From: JAXMHN01 sp964578605
GTDB taxonomy: Bacteria > Verrucomicrobiota > Verrucomicrobiia > Limisphaerales > SIBE01
Length of the DNA stretch: 64,000 nt
Direction: 5' to 3'
Assembly: GCA_964578605.1 (NCBI GenBank)
Contig: CAZODO010000015.1
Coordinates: 1 to 64,000 of the forward strand
The notes beneath the pieces were generated by a model. The model saw nothing but the letters and a program-made list of their open reading frames with translations. It did not search any database and had not been told where the DNA came from. Made by a program: the position numbers and the translations under genes. Of the stretch, positions 7,776 to 16,776 are shown piece after piece; position 1 is the stretch's first letter, and each line of letters starts with the position of its first letter.

Positions 7776-9032
7776 CTAAAACGCCCATCCGGCGCGGAGT
7801 CCCACGATGTTGTGGTCGTAATCGAACCCGCCCTGGTCCGAATTATTGGACGTATGCTCAAAGAAGATCCCTGAACTCCAGTTGCCCGTGAAGTTCCAAT
7901 CGAGCGCACTCCTCACCGTATAGTAGCTGTCGGTTCGGTTGGCTTGAACTCCTTGCGTCGTGGCAACATAGTCAGCGAAATTGTAGCCTGCTGCCAGCGT
8001 GCCTGTGAGGCGGCTGAACAATACCTGGTTCACCGTGCCCAGGAAGCCGGTTTCGATGAAATTCTGGCCTGCGTGCAGTCCGGACGCGAACTCCGTTCGG
8101 TGCGCTTCCAATCCGAGCACAGTTCCGGGCCTCGGGGTGTAGGAGCTTTTAATCCGCATCACTGGCTCGACGGTGCCCGAACGGTCGCTGTCGAACTGCC
8201 GGAATTGAACGCCGACATTCGCGCTCACAGTGAGATCGGGAGTGGGGGAGTAATTGACGCGCCATTCTGGACCTTCCGACATCTGGAAAGGAGCATCTTC
8301 GACATCGAGCTGCGTGAAAGACGCGCCCATGCCGGTCGAGAGTTTGGATGTCCAGTGGTAATCGGCGAAGACCTGCTGTCCGAACTGCTGGGAATCGATC
8401 AGGTTTCGCGCGCCGCTCACTTGGCCGCTGTATCCGTAACGATCGTACGTCAGGTTCAACTGGAGGGAGGTGCGTTCGCTCAGTTCATAATCGGCGCTGC
8501 CGATCGTGCCAAACGTCAGTTGCTTGGCCCGGTTGGCGATGTCACGAACCACGACCGAGGCAACGTTCACATTCTGGGCCAGCGAAAGGCTGAGCCGGTT
8601 TAGCGGCCAGCGGAGGTCCAACACCCCGCTGTGATCCACGGTGTTCAAATCCGAATGGTCCGTAAAGAACCGCAGGCCCGGCCGGTAATAGGCGCGCAGG
8701 CTCCGGGCATTGGGGCCCTCCGTCTCCACCGACGCAAACGGGGAAATGACCCAGGTCACGTCATCGTTGGGATCCCCATTCTGGTCGACCTCGACCAGGT
8801 CATCGTAAGCGACAGTCCCGGTGATGCCGCCGTGGAAATTGAGCCTGCCCCAGTTCAAGCCGGGCCTGGGATCAAGCACTCCACCGGGCATCCCCTGGTC
8901 GAAAACGCCCACCTGGGCGGACACGCTGGCGGCGGCCATGGTGAACGCAACCCCGCACGCAAAAGAAACAAAGCGCCTGCGCGTTGTTTGGAATTTAAGC
9001 GGGGCATTTGTGGAAGAAGATTTTGGACGCAT
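7776..9032 (-). CDS. Outer-membrane beta-barrel protein (putative porin type)
   Basis: A 418-residue protein with a signal peptide (RRRFVSFACGVAFTMAAASVSAQ) followed by many alternating amphipathic strands ending in aromatic residues, and a terminal Phe (GLRAGWAF), the usual outer-membrane barrel signal. The pattern fits the putative beta-barrel porin 2 group, often found near exopolysaccharide and PEP-CTERM genes. The ATG at 9032 places the signal peptide at the N-terminus; the frame stays open to 9242, but those extra 70 residues do not look like protein. It may assist export or assembly of surface polymers. That role is inference. Confidence 0.75.
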   Translation of the reverse strand: MRPKSSSTNAPLKFQTTRRRFVSFACGVAFTMAAASVSAQVGVFDQGMPGGVLDPRPGLNWGRLNFHGGITGTVAYDDLVEVDQNGDPNDDVTWVISPFASVETEGPNARSLRAYYRPGLRFFTDHSDLNTVDHSGVLDLRWPLNRLSLSLAQNVNVASVVVRDIANRAKQLTFGTIGSADYELSERTSLQLNLTYDRYGYSGQVSGARNLIDSQQFGQQVFADYHWTSKLSTGMGASFTQLDVEDAPFQMSEGPEWRVNYSPTPDLTVSANVGVQFRQFDSDRSGTVEPVMRIKSSYTPRPGTVLGLEAHRTEFASGLHAGQNFIETGFLGTVNQVLFSRLTGTLAAGYNFADYVATTQGVQANRTDSYYTVRSALDWNFTGNWSSGIFFEHTSNNSDQGGFDYDHNIVGLRAGWAF

Positions 9033-9120
9033 GAGACACCCGATATGAGGGAAACCTGCCGCGGAACCGAAACCAATCGTGGCCTTGGGCACGCCTTTCG
9101 TGCTTTCGGCCGCAAACGAA

Positions 9121-9151
9121 ACGGCCGCCACTTGCTTTAAGTGACGGCCGT
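9121..9151 (-). terminator. Strong hairpin after the PEP-CTERM gene
   Basis: ACGGCCG (9121-9127) pairs with CGGCCGT (9145-9151), and CACTT (9129-9133) with AAGTG (9139-9143), around GCTTT. It lies 41 bases beyond the stop of the minus-strand PEP-CTERM gene. The T tract that follows on the minus strand is weak, so this may be an mRNA-stabilising or weak intrinsic terminator hairpin. Confidence 0.6.
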
Positions 9152-9192
9152 CAAGACAACCAATTGCATCACTGGCTGCAGCCGGGAGCGAA

Positions 9193-10035
9193 CTAGCTGG
9201 CCAGTTGTTGCCGACGATAACGCAGAGCGACCGCACCCGCAACGCACGCGAGACCGAAGATCATCGCGTATTCGGACGGCTCGGGCACCACGGTCAGACC
9301 GTATTCGGCGCCGAGGGCCTGCTCAATGGCGTTAATGTCACCAGGAACCGCGCTGAAAATTTGAATCTCGGCAATGTCACCGGTCCAGCGATCAGGCACA
9401 TCGCCCGGAGCGTTGAACGGTGCTCCACCGACAGTGAGCTTTCCGGTGGCGGTCTGCGGAAGCGGTCCCGCGAAATCTCCCGCGAGACTCGGGAGCGGGG
9501 TTCCGTCGAGGCGAATCGTTCCTCCATTGCCATTTCGAACTAACGTAAGAACGTGCCATGAGCCATCCGCAACATTCCCTTCATCGGCATTGATGAAGTC
9601 CGTTGAACCCCCGGTAAGATTCCCCTGAACGTAGTAGATGTCGCTGGCAGTTCGGGAAACTTGAACCAACCGCTGGTACGCTGCGACGGATTCATCCATC
9701 CAGGTCAATGCACTCCGGTCGTTTGCGAAACCCCTGAGGACCATGAAAACAGCGCCTTGTGTTTCACCCAGTATGGTGGCCGGAACGCTGGCGTTAAGTA
9801 ACGGGGTCTGGTTGAACGCAAGGTAATTGAAGCCTGAATTCAGGAGCGTCGGGCCGGTCCCCAGCGGCGCTAGTGTGTAGGTCGAACCGATGTCACTCCA
9901 AGCTGTGACGGGGTTATTAAGCGTGCCAGTAACGTTTGAATCTGCGTCAAACACCAATTGCGCGTTGGCGGTGGCCAACCCGAACGCCGCCACGCAGGTG
10001 GCCACGATTTTCAGTAACAAAGCTTTTGTCTGCAT
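9193..10035 (-). CDS. PEP-CTERM sorting domain protein with LamG-like fold
   Basis: A 280-residue exported protein. An N-terminal signal peptide ends near TANAQ. The body has a laminin-G/concanavalin-like pattern (DLDSALTW-type strands, GGTIRLDGTPL, WTGDIAEIQIFS). The C-terminus is a textbook PEP-CTERM tail: VVPEPSEY, a hydrophobic helix, then a basic cluster RYRRQQ. In this family the tail is recognised by an exosortase (XrtA type) in the inner membrane, which cleaves the protein and transfers it to a surface polymer. No exosortase gene is visible in the window. It is divergent from the LRR gene. Confidence 0.9.
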   Translation of the reverse strand: MQTKALLLKIVATCVAAFGLATANAQLVFDADSNVTGTLNNPVTAWSDIGSTYTLAPLGTGPTLLNSGFNYLAFNQTPLLNASVPATILGETQGAVFMVLRGFANDRSALTWMDESVAAYQRLVQVSRTASDIYYVQGNLTGGSTDFINADEGNVADGSWHVLTLVRNGNGGTIRLDGTPLPSLAGDFAGPLPQTATGKLTVGGAPFNAPGDVPDRWTGDIAEIQIFSAVPGDINAIEQALGAEYGLTVVPEPSEYAMIFGLACVAGAVALRYRRQQLAS

Positions 10036-10246
10036 ACTGGTTATCCTTTAGTTTTTCAGTACCCTTCAGTTTCGAACTTCTGACTTGCCCTTCGCTCCAC
10101 CGGGGATTTTCTATCCCGCAGGGCCCGCTCTTTCCGGAACTTGGCTCTTGTTTACCAGATTCCCAAGGCAGCAGTCAACAGAAATTTTGAGAAAAAATGG
10201 CCACCACCAGGCGGCGTTTCGAGCGGCTTTAGCTGTGGGTAGGAGG

Positions 10247-10292
10247 GCGGGTCGGATTGGCCCGGCGCAACTTTTTTGGGGCTCCGACCCGC
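10247..10292. repeat. Large intergenic hairpin
   Basis: GCGGGTCGGA (10247-10256) and TCCGACCCGC (10283-10292) form a perfect 10-bp stem, with a second GC-rich inner pairing in the 26-base loop. It lies in the 395-base gap (10036-10430) between divergent genes, where no gene was found. It may be a REP-like element or a shared regulatory structure. Confidence 0.5.
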
Positions 10293-10430
10293 GGTTCTTG
10301 GAGGCAAACAACTTGACGAAGGTCAAACCGTGGCTTAACTGCCCATGATCGAGGCTCGGCGCATTGTTCTCAAGGAGAGTGGATCCGTGGGGCGCACGAT
10401 CCCGATCAAAAGACCGTTACCATCGAGGAT

Positions 10431-12512
10431 ATGAAATCGTTGCGTGGCATTTTGGGAGGTTGGGGGATCTCTGTTCTTTTCTTGCTGCTGAGCCAGCCAC
10501 TTTTGGGCCAGCCCGTCTCAATTCCGGACATCGGCCTGCAACAGGCTGTACGTGTGGCTCTGGGCAAACCGACCCGCGAGATCACCCGCGCGGACATGCA
10601 GACCCTCCGCGAACTGAACGCGCGTTCCCTTGCCATCCGCAGCCTTGAGGGATTGGAAACAGCGACCAACCTGGAAGGGCTTGATTTGCGGTTTAACGAA
10701 CTCTCCAACGTCACGCTTCCGGAATCGCTGTCGCGCCTGGCGGTGCTTGACCTTTACGGCAACGATCTCACCCGCCTGGTGATCCCCTCCACCCTGCGCA
10801 GCCTGACGACTTTGAATCTCGGGCTGAATTCGCTTCCTGATTTGGAGTGCCTTGCCGGCTTGAGCAGCTTGACCCATCTCGTTGTATGGGCCAACGGCTT
10901 GAGTTCGGTGACCCTTCCACGGGGTCTGACGAGTCTGGTGGCCCTGGACCTTTCCCATAACGGTTTGTCCAGCCTGAGCCTGCCTTCGGATATGGCGCAA
11001 CTGGCCGAGTTGACGCTGTCCGCAAACCAACTGAGCGACTTCGCGTTTCTCGAAGGGCGCGGCAGCCTCGTCAAACTGAACCTCGATGACAATCAATTGA
11101 CTGCGCTCGACCTGCCGCCTGGCCTCCAAAACCTGCGCGAACTCAGCTTGGCGCGGAACCGCCTGCAATCGCTTGCGTTTCTCGAAGGTCTCAACGGTCT
11201 GGAACAGTTGAACCTGGCCGGGAACGGACTGCCCCAACTTCCGCTGCCCTCGAGCCTGGCCGCGCTCCGAGTCCTGAACGTGTCGGCGAATCAACTGACG
11301 GACACAGCGTTTCTCCAAAGCTTGCCGGCCCTGGAGTCGCTCAATCTCAGCCTGAACCGGCTCACCTCGCTGGCACTGCCCGACGGGTTGGATCGGCTGG
11401 TCTCGCTTGACCTCTCCTTCAACCGGTTGGTCGAATTCCACCCGCCGCTTAACCTGCCCAACCTGGAATCCCTCGACCTCGCCGACAATAACCTGGCGGA
11501 CGTTTCATTCCTGGAAGGTCTCGACCGTTTAAGGACTCTCAATCTCTATGGCAACCGGCTGGTGCAACTCGCGTTGCCACCCAGTCTTCGAGGGTTGATC
11601 GAGCTGAACCTGGGCGGGAACAGCCTGGTCGATTTCTCGTTCCTGGCCGGAATGGAACAACTCTCCGTGCTTGGGCTCTATGGCGCGGGGCTTTCAAGCC
11701 TGGCTTTGCCGCCGGAACTCCATCTCACGGAGCTGAATCTCGGCGCCAACCGGCTCGTCGACTTCTCGTTCCTGGAAGGCCAGAGCAGCCTCGTGGCACT
11801 TGATCTCTCCAACAACCAGCTCCGGGAATTCGTGCTGCCGCCCGACCTCGAAAACCTCCGGGAGCTGAACCTCGGCGCGAACCGGTTGACGGATTTCTCG
11901 TTCCTTGCCGGCCTCACCCAATTGACCCGCCTTGATCTTTCGGGAAACGAACTCACCCAACTTGCGCTGCCGCCCGGCCTGGCAAAGCTGAGTGAGTTGA
12001 GGCTCGGCGCGAACCGGCTGTCGGATCTCTCCTTCCTTGCCGGACGCCGGGGGCTCACTTTCCTGGATCTCCGTGCCAACCAGCTTGGCGCCTTGGCGCT
12101 GCCGGAAGGGTTGAGCGCGCTGGTCTCGCTTAACCTCTCGTTCAACGAACTCGCTGAAATCACCCTCCCACCCGGACTGGACCGGCTGAGGGATCTGAGC
12201 CTGACCGGCAATCCGCTGCGCAAACTCGCTCTCCCGGCCGGGAATCCCGGGCTGTGGCCGTCAGTGGGACCCTTGGGCAAGAGCGGCGTCGACCTGTCGC
12301 TCTTTCCCGTTCTGAAATCCGCGCGCTGCCTGATGGATGGGGCGTTCTGCTTCGATGTCTTTGCCGATTCGGGAACCTTCACCATTTCGAAGTCCACCGA
12401 CGGCCGGACATGGACCGATGTGGGGACGGTGCGGCTGGACGAGCCGAACTTCCCCGGGGCAGCGTACACCGACGAGATGGCCGCCGAACACGCCTTTTAC
12501 CGGGTGCGATGA
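10431..12512 (+). CDS. Secreted leucine-rich-repeat protein
   Basis: A 693-residue exported protein. The signal peptide is followed by a near-unbroken LRR solenoid from about residue 55 to 600. Two repeat types alternate to give a unit of about 44-46 residues: one like LPPGLxxLxxLxLxxNxL and one like FSFLEGxxxLxxLxLxxNxL. After the solenoid is a roughly 60-residue module that ends in AFYRVR. LRR surfaces usually bind proteins or glycans; the partner is unknown. The DNA of the repeats is itself repetitive, so copy number could change by recombination. The gene is divergent from the PEP-CTERM gene. Confidence 0.88.
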   Translation: MKSLRGILGGWGISVLFLLLSQPLLGQPVSIPDIGLQQAVRVALGKPTREITRADMQTLRELNARSLAIRSLEGLETATNLEGLDLRFNELSNVTLPESLSRLAVLDLYGNDLTRLVIPSTLRSLTTLNLGLNSLPDLECLAGLSSLTHLVVWANGLSSVTLPRGLTSLVALDLSHNGLSSLSLPSDMAQLAELTLSANQLSDFAFLEGRGSLVKLNLDDNQLTALDLPPGLQNLRELSLARNRLQSLAFLEGLNGLEQLNLAGNGLPQLPLPSSLAALRVLNVSANQLTDTAFLQSLPALESLNLSLNRLTSLALPDGLDRLVSLDLSFNRLVEFHPPLNLPNLESLDLADNNLADVSFLEGLDRLRTLNLYGNRLVQLALPPSLRGLIELNLGGNSLVDFSFLAGMEQLSVLGLYGAGLSSLALPPELHLTELNLGANRLVDFSFLEGQSSLVALDLSNNQLREFVLPPDLENLRELNLGANRLTDFSFLAGLTQLTRLDLSGNELTQLALPPGLAKLSELRLGANRLSDLSFLAGRRGLTFLDLRANQLGALALPEGLSALVSLNLSFNELAEITLPPGLDRLRDLSLTGNPLRKLALPAGNPGLWPSVGPLGKSGVDLSLFPVLKSARCLMDGAFCFDVFADSGTFTISKSTDGRTWTDVGTVRLDEPNFPGAAYTDEMAAEHAFYRVR

Positions 12513-12526
12513 AAGGCGCTTTGCTG

Positions 12527-12542
12527 CCCTCGCCTGCGAGGG
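12527..12542 (+). terminator. Hairpin just after the LRR gene
   Basis: CCCTCG (12527-12532) and CGAGGG (12537-12542) pair around CCTG, 15 bases after the stop. There is no T run, so this is only a weak terminator candidate. Confidence 0.3.
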
Positions 12543-12903
12543 TCGAGGCCTTCGGCTCAATGGCTCAGCGATCCCAGTCGAAAGAGGACCCTGTATTACC
12601 CCGAAAAAACCGGATAAATAGCGTTTCATCCTCAGGGGTATCCCAGCCAGAGGAGGGGAGTTTCCACTGAAAACAGCGAGGCACCACAAACTCCAACGCC
12701 GGCTCGGAGAAGTCGCCAGTCCAATTTTTCTCTTCGCCTTAACAAGATTGGTGGATTCCACTCCGGTTCCTTCGGATGAGGATCGGCTCACCCTAATTTA
12801 ATTTTATCTGTAACAAAATCGGGTTGGGGGTTACCACAACTGGCGCTCGACGGTTTAAAGAAAGGTGTGGCGTGTTAAAAAATGAGACACTATGGCGATT
12901 TCC

Positions 12904-12932
12904 TTGACAAAAAGCGGCTGTAATGGGATAAA
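12904..12932 (+). promoter_or_regulatory. Predicted sigma-70-type promoter of the polysaccharide operon
   Basis: A perfect -35 hexamer TTGACA (12904-12909) is followed, after a 17-base spacer, by GATAAA (12927-12932), which matches four of six -10 positions. It points toward the sugar transferase gene at 13336 and is the best promoter match in this gap. It is a sequence prediction only. Confidence 0.5.
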
Positions 12933-13335
12933 GAATAAGTTGTTTGAGACTGTTCCAGATGGAATGGCGACCAAAGCAATCGACGCGTGGGTACCACGAA
13001 TCCAACACCGACAAGAATCCTCGGGAACTTTGCCTTGGCTCCTGGTGCGAGTGGCGTGCAAATGGCCAGTGTCGCCCGGTGTGATCCGCCTCCTCGTCGT
13101 TGAATGACGGCTGCTTCAACAGGTTCTATGTGTGCTGCCTGGAAAAATGCATCTGCCTGCGGGGACAGACCCTGGCTCGCCGCTTCCGCTGCAGCGAGGG
13201 TAAGGGGAACCCCGACCAACAATTCATCTTTTTTCCACCCACGTGAATCTTGACGCTATATCGGCTGCCGCATTAGAAAGATCTCCGAGTAGATCACTCG
13301 GTTCGGGCTACGAGACTTTCATGAATGGAGGAACT

Positions 13336-14073
13336 GTGCATAAAGAGTTAGTACAAGGGAGTGCTGGGCAATTCGGGTTGGTAGAGGCCGCCAGGGAGAG
13401 CGGATCGGGTTTTCCAATTTGGAAACGCTGGTTGGACCTTTTCCTGCTGCTGCTGGGATTGCCGGTGGTTTTGCCGGTCATGCTGGTTGCCGCTCTTTTG
13501 ATCAAATTACTGTCGAAGGGTCCGATCTTCTTTCGGCAGGTGCGGATCGGGTATTCGGGAAAGCCGTTCACGTGCTGGAAATTCCGGACGATGCATGAGA
13601 ATGCGGATCCCGAGCTTCATCGGAAGCATGTCGAGAATCTGATCGCGAACGACCTGCCGCTGGTGAAGCTGGACACGACCGGAGACAAGCGCTTGATCCC
13701 CGGTGGCGCGGTGCTCAGGGCGGCATGCATCGATGAACTGCCGCAGTTGATCAATGTGCTCTTGGGAGACATGAGCATCGTGGGGCCGCGTCCGTGCATG
13801 GAATACGAATATAAACAGCTCCTCCCGTGGCATCGGCAGCGGTTCAACAGCCCGCCCGGGATGACCGGGTTGTGGCAGGTGAGGCGCCGTTCGGATACGA
13901 ATTTCTCGGAGATGATGGAGTTGGATTTGGAGTACGTGACGAACCGGAGCCTGTGGCTGGATTTGTCCATCGTGCTGCAAACGGTGCCGGCTGTGCTGAC
14001 GCAGTCGAAGGAAAATCGAGCGGCGAAACGGAACGAAACGAAATCCAAAGAAAGGGCGAAGACGCATGGCTAA
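13336..14073 (+). CDS. Polyprenyl-phosphate sugar-1-phosphate transferase (WcaJ/WbaP family)
   Basis: Starts glycan assembly by moving a sugar-1-phosphate from a nucleotide sugar to undecaprenyl phosphate at the inner membrane. A hydrophobic helix (LFLLLLGLPVVLPVMLVAALL) precedes the catalytic domain, which shows RIGYSGKPFTCWKFRTM, the DELPQLINVLLGDMSIVGPRP block and PGMTGLWQV. At 245 residues it is the short, single-membrane-helix form. GTG at 13336 is preceded by GGAGG four bases away, so I prefer it; ATG 13321 and GTG 13243 are in-frame alternatives. It overlaps the next gene by 8 bases and heads the polysaccharide operon. Confidence 0.92.
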   Translation: MHKELVQGSAGQFGLVEAARESGSGFPIWKRWLDLFLLLLGLPVVLPVMLVAALLIKLLSKGPIFFRQVRIGYSGKPFTCWKFRTMHENADPELHRKHVENLIANDLPLVKLDTTGDKRLIPGGAVLRAACIDELPQLINVLLGDMSIVGPRPCMEYEYKQLLPWHRQRFNSPPGMTGLWQVRRRSDTNFSEMMELDLEYVTNRSLWLDLSIVLQTVPAVLTQSKENRAAKRNETKSKERAKTHG

Positions 14074-15160
14074 AGAGCAGATCAGTGTCGGGGTTGTGGG
14101 GTGCGGTTATTGGGGACCCAATCACGCCCGCAATCTAAACAGTCTGTCCGACTGCTGCCTGCGCGCGATCTGCGACCAGGACGCCCGCCGCTTGGCGCAT
14201 CTCAAGAAACTTTATCCGCAGGTGGAGTGCTACAACAGCTGCGAGGAAATGCTGGAGCGGTCGAAGCTTGACGCCGTGGTGATTGCCACGGCGGTGAAGT
14301 CGCACTTTTCTCTTGCCGAGAAAGCCCTCAAGGCGGGACTCCACGTGCTGGTGGAGAAGCCGATGGCCCGGTCGACGGCCGAGTGCGATCAATTGATCGA
14401 TCTGGCCTCCAGCCAGAACAAAGTCCTGATGGTGGGGCACACGTTCCTGTATTCGGCTCATGTCCGAAAGATCAAAGAGATCGTGGACAAGGGCGATCTT
14501 GGAGATATCCAGTATATCAGCAGCCGGCGGCTGAACCTGGGGCTGTTCCAGAAAGATATCAATGTCACCTGGGATCTCGCGCCTCACGATCTCTCGATCA
14601 TCCTTTATATCATTGGCGAGATGCCCCTGACAGTGAACTGTTGCGGCAAGGCGCATGTGAGCCGCGGGGTGGAAGATGTCACCAACATGTCGCTCGTCTT
14701 TCGCAAAGATCGCCTGGCCACGGTGCATAACAGCTGGCTCGATCCGCGCAAGGTGCGGGAGATGACCATCGTGGGCACGCGGCGCATGGTGGTGTACGAC
14801 GATGTGGCGCCGCTGGAGAAGATCAAGATTTACGATTCCAGGGTCGAAGTGCCGCCGCATTACGACACGTTCGCCGAGTTCCAGTACGCCTATCATTACG
14901 GCGACATGTATGTCCCGTATGTGAAACAGGAGGAACCTCTCAAGGTGGAGTGCCAACATTTCATCGATTGCATCCGCGACCACACCACGCCGCTGAGCGA
15001 TGGCGAACAAGGGCGGCAGTTGGTCACCGTGCTCGAAGCCGCTTCATCCTCTTTGGAGCGGAACGGAGCCGCGGTCACGCTGGCGGTTGAATCCCGGGAG
15101 CGCCGAGCCAAAGCGGCGCCGAATGGGAAGACGTCGCGTGCGGAGGTTCTCACGAAATGA
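14066..15160 (+). CDS. Gfo/Idh/MocA oxidoreductase, WlbA/WbpB-like sugar 3-dehydrogenase
   Basis: A 364-residue NAD-dependent oxidoreductase with the N-terminal Rossmann motif VGVVGCGYWGPNHARN and the EKPMA motif (VLVEKPMARSTAECD) that carries the conserved catalytic-region Lys. Its neighbours, a left-handed beta-helix acetyltransferase and a DegT aminotransferase, match the WlbA-WlbB-WlbC (WbpB-D-E) set. This enzyme would therefore oxidise C3 of UDP-GlcNAcA or a related nucleotide sugar. It overlaps the genes on both sides, which suggests translational coupling. The exact substrate is inference from context. Confidence 0.85.
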   Translation: MAKEQISVGVVGCGYWGPNHARNLNSLSDCCLRAICDQDARRLAHLKKLYPQVECYNSCEEMLERSKLDAVVIATAVKSHFSLAEKALKAGLHVLVEKPMARSTAECDQLIDLASSQNKVLMVGHTFLYSAHVRKIKEIVDKGDLGDIQYISSRRLNLGLFQKDINVTWDLAPHDLSIILYIIGEMPLTVNCCGKAHVSRGVEDVTNMSLVFRKDRLATVHNSWLDPRKVREMTIVGTRRMVVYDDVAPLEKIKIYDSRVEVPPHYDTFAEFQYAYHYGDMYVPYVKQEEPLKVECQHFIDCIRDHTTPLSDGEQGRQLVTVLEAASSSLERNGAAVTLAVESRERRAKAAPNGKTSRAEVLTK

Positions 15161-15651
15161 GTATCTCCAGCCCGTTGCGGCAGATCGCCCCCGACGTGCG
15201 ATTGGGCGAGCGTGTGCTTATTCGCGACTTCACCAATCTGTACGGATGCGAGATCGGGGACGACGTTAAGATTGGCACCTTCGTGGAGATCCAGCGCGGG
15301 GCCCGCGTGGGCAGCCGGTGCAAAATCTCCAGCCATACCTTCATTTGTGAGGGCGTGACGATCGAGGACGAAGTCTTTATCGGGCATGGCGTCACCTTTA
15401 CCAACGACCGGTTCCCAAGATCCACGGCTCCGCATGGCGGCCTGCAAACAGAGGCCGATTGGAAATGCGAAGCCACGGTCGTCAAGCGCGGGGCGTCCAT
15501 TGGGTCTGGAGTCACGCTTCTTTGCGGAATTACGGTCGGCGAAGGAGCCATCGTGGGTGCGGGGAGCGTGGTGACCCGTGACGTTCCGGCGCACACCATC
15601 GCGGCCGGCAATCCTGCCCGCGTCATTCGAAAAATCTCGGAGAATTCCTAA
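15157..15651 (+). CDS. Hexapeptide-repeat N-acetyltransferase, WlbB/WbpD-like
   Basis: A 164-residue left-handed parallel beta-helix acyltransferase with repeated [LIV]GxxxxI units (VRLGERVLI, CEIGDDVKIG, TIEDEVFIGHGVTFTND). The end GSVVTRDVPAHTIAAGNPARVI is typical of the family. Length matches WbpD/WlbB enzymes, which acetylate the 3-amino group of a UDP-amino-uronic acid using acetyl-CoA. Its ATG overlaps the previous stop (ATGA), and its TAA overlaps the next ATG. Function is inferred from the dehydrogenase-acetyltransferase-aminotransferase trio. Confidence 0.86.
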   Translation: MSISSPLRQIAPDVRLGERVLIRDFTNLYGCEIGDDVKIGTFVEIQRGARVGSRCKISSHTFICEGVTIEDEVFIGHGVTFTNDRFPRSTAPHGGLQTEADWKCEATVVKRGASIGSGVTLLCGITVGEGAIVGAGSVVTRDVPAHTIAAGNPARVIRKISENS

Positions 15652-16775
15652 TGCAAGTGCCGTTTGTCAGCCTTCGTATCGAAGACGAGTCGCTCCAGCG
15701 GGAAATCCAGGAGGGCATCCAGCAAGTCATCGCCAGCAATGCCTTCGCGGGCGGCCCCTTCGTGGCGGCCTTTGAGAAGGACTTCGCCGCGTTTTGCGAG
15801 GCCGAGTTCGCCTCGGGGGTCGGGAACGGGACGGATGCGCTCTGGCTGGCGCTGGTGGCCTTGGGAGTGGGGCCCGGCGATGAAGTGATCACGGTGCCGA
15901 ATACGTTCATCGCGACCGTGGAGGCCATCAGCCTGAGCGGAGCCAGGCCGGTGTTCATCGATATCGATCCGCGCACGCACACCATGGATCCCGCGAGGAT
16001 TGAGGCGGCGATCACGCCGCGGACCAAGGCGATTATCCCGGTCCATCTCTATGGTCAACCGGCCGATATGGACCCGATCCTGGAGATTGCCAAGCGGCGC
16101 GGGTTGTGCGTCGTCGAAGACGCCTGCCAGGCGCACGGGGCCACTTACAAGGGCCGCAAAGTGGGGGCGCTGGGAAATGCGGGATGCTTCAGCTTCTATC
16201 CCACGAAGAATTTGGGCGCCTTTGGCGAGGGCGGGGCCGTTGTGACAAACGACCGCCAGGTCAAAGAACGCATCGACAGCCTTCGGGAACACGGGCAGGC
16301 GGCCCGATACCAGCATAAAGAAATCGGCTGGAACGCCCGGATGGATGGCATTCAGGGAGCCGTGCTCAAGGCGAAACTCAAACGGTTGCCGCACGAGAAC
16401 GAGAAGCGCCGTTCCTGCGCCGCTCTTTACAAAACGCTTCTGGCCGGAGTGCCCGGTGTGGAGCCGCCCTTTGAAGCGCCTGAGCGCTCCCACGTGTACC
16501 ACCTCTATGTGGTTCGCGTGAAGAAGAACCGGGCCGACCTGATGAGGCATTTGAATGCCCAGGGAGTGGGATGTTTGATCCATTATCCGACACCTATCCA
16601 TCTGCAGCCGGCTTACGCTTTCCTCGGATTGGCTTCAGGTTCCTTCCCGTGCGCGGAACAGAGCACAACCGAGATCCTGTCGCTGCCCATGTTTCCGGGA
16701 CTCACGGAAGCTGGCATTCGCCAGGTCATTGACGCGCTCCGGTCCTATGCCCCGAATCCCGGGGCAGGGAGCTGA
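15651..16775 (+). CDS. DegT/DnrJ/EryC1/StrS aminotransferase, WlbC/WbpE-like
   Basis: A PLP enzyme of 374 residues that installs an amino group on a keto-nucleotide sugar, usually from glutamate. The N-terminal block MQVPFVSL, GNGTDALWLAL, DEVITVPNTFIATVEAI, HLYGQPADMDPI and VVEDACQAHGA are visible. The PLP lysine is in SFYPTKNLGAFGEGG. Full family length. It follows the acetyltransferase gene by a TAATG overlap and belongs to the UDP-2,3-diacetamido sugar trio. The next gene begins one base after its stop. Confidence 0.93.
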   Translation: MQVPFVSLRIEDESLQREIQEGIQQVIASNAFAGGPFVAAFEKDFAAFCEAEFASGVGNGTDALWLALVALGVGPGDEVITVPNTFIATVEAISLSGARPVFIDIDPRTHTMDPARIEAAITPRTKAIIPVHLYGQPADMDPILEIAKRRGLCVVEDACQAHGATYKGRKVGALGNAGCFSFYPTKNLGAFGEGGAVVTNDRQVKERIDSLREHGQAARYQHKEIGWNARMDGIQGAVLKAKLKRLPHENEKRRSCAALYKTLLAGVPGVEPPFEAPERSHVYHLYVVRVKKNRADLMRHLNAQGVGCLIHYPTPIHLQPAYAFLGLASGSFPCAEQSTTEILSLPMFPGLTEAGIRQVIDALRSYAPNPGAGS

Positions 16776-16776
16776 C

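Larger units (their letters stand above)
12513..13335. other. Long intergenic region upstream of the polysaccharide operon
   Basis: This 823-base stretch has no supported gene; the small open frames have no recognisable features. It contains a hairpin (12527-12542), an imperfect AT-rich inverted repeat around 12791-12823 (CCCTAATTT mirrored by AAAATCGGG) and a good sigma-70-like promoter (12904-12932). Distance from that promoter to the first gene is about 400 bases, which leaves room for a long 5' leader. Confidence 0.5.

Noticed and set aside
12762..12870. Possible degenerate array in the gap before the glycan operon
   Set aside because: An AT-rich inverted repeat and a TCCGGTT are present, but no regular 11-base spacing could be shown.
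12892..13107. Small plus-strand open frame (71 codons) upstream of the glycan operon
   Set aside because: It overlaps the predicted promoter and shows no recognisable protein features.
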